DNA of 64,000 bases from Schumannella luteola (GTDB lineage: Bacteria; Actinomycetota; Actinomycetes; Actinomycetales; Microbacteriaceae): contig NZ_JACBZY010000001.1 of NCBI RefSeq assembly GCF_013408685.1, forward strand, positions 2,046,001 to 2,110,000. Reading direction: 5' to 3'. The position numbers and the translations under genes were made by a program. The notes under the pieces are model-generated. The model was not told where the DNA came from. It searched no databases and worked only from the letters and a program-made list of their open reading frames with translations. Below are positions 63,910 to 64,000 of the stretch, in pieces (the first letter of the stretch is position 1; each line of letters starts with the position of its first letter).

Positions 63910-64000
63910 GCGCTGGCCTTCCTCGTGGTGATGGCGGTGGTGGTCGCGGAGCGGCGGTCGCTGTTCACGCTAGGCCCGGCGCACGAGGGATGCGATGGAC

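Overview
This is a high-GC window from an actinobacterium, most likely a member of the Microbacteriaceae. Several things point there: very strong G/C bias at third codon positions, many genes that look leaderless or have weak Shine-Dalgarno sites, an SCO7613-type giant membrane protein, an LAATG cell-wall sorting signal, an F420/deazaflavin-type reductase, and the gene order galU // 5-FCL-fmdB-mscL. The family assignment is an inference from style, not from a search. The window holds about 62 protein genes and one tRNA-Ala(CGC). I see no rRNA, CRISPR array, insertion sequence or complete phage.

Layout. 0-7.2 kb: the 3' end of an FAD oxidoreductase gene, a small DNA-binding protein, a DUF4190 protein, an MFS exporter flanked by two paralogous DUF3592-like membrane proteins, an AraC regulator and a squalene-cyclase-fold protein. 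7.3-14.8 kb: an ABC1/UbiB kinase, pyruvate oxidase, an alpha/beta hydrolase, a PhzF protein and an XRE-regulated operon with two palindromic operators. 14.9-18.7 kb: an NCS2 nucleobase permease, small proteins, a MarR regulator with matching operators, and a cysteine-free HesB-like protein. 18.9-22.8 kb: a very large degenerate helicase/nuclease protein with a translationally coupled small partner. 22.9-28.7 kb: mscL, fmdB, 5-FCL, galU, GNAT, a membrane protein, pdxH and a serine recombinase lacking its catalytic serine.

28.8-34.6 kb is a sugar ABC uptake locus: a DeoR-type regulator, a lipoprotein binding protein, a double ATPase and two different permeases (the YtfQRT-YjfF arrangement), with a large hairpin between the binding protein and the ATPase gene. 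A tRNA-Ala follows at 35.26 kb. Directly behind it lies a 5.2 kb segment of different sequence style with an OLD-type ATPase-TOPRIM nuclease transcribed divergently from a membrane protein and a KAP-family NTPase. This looks like a small defence island and is my best candidate for an undescribed system.

40.6-52.6 kb: aldo-keto reductase // cupin-CMD, an old yellow enzyme, hisD, pirin, a sortase substrate, a DMT transporter, a VOC protein, an FAD oxidoreductase, an orphan response regulator with a worn-down DNA-binding domain, and a PiT phosphate transporter with a small membrane partner. 52.6-59.3 kb: the SCO7613-type giant and a TetR-cupin // MFS drug-efflux module with a clear operator. 59.6-63.9 kb: a GABA-degradation operon (gabT, gabD and a second aldehyde dehydrogenase).
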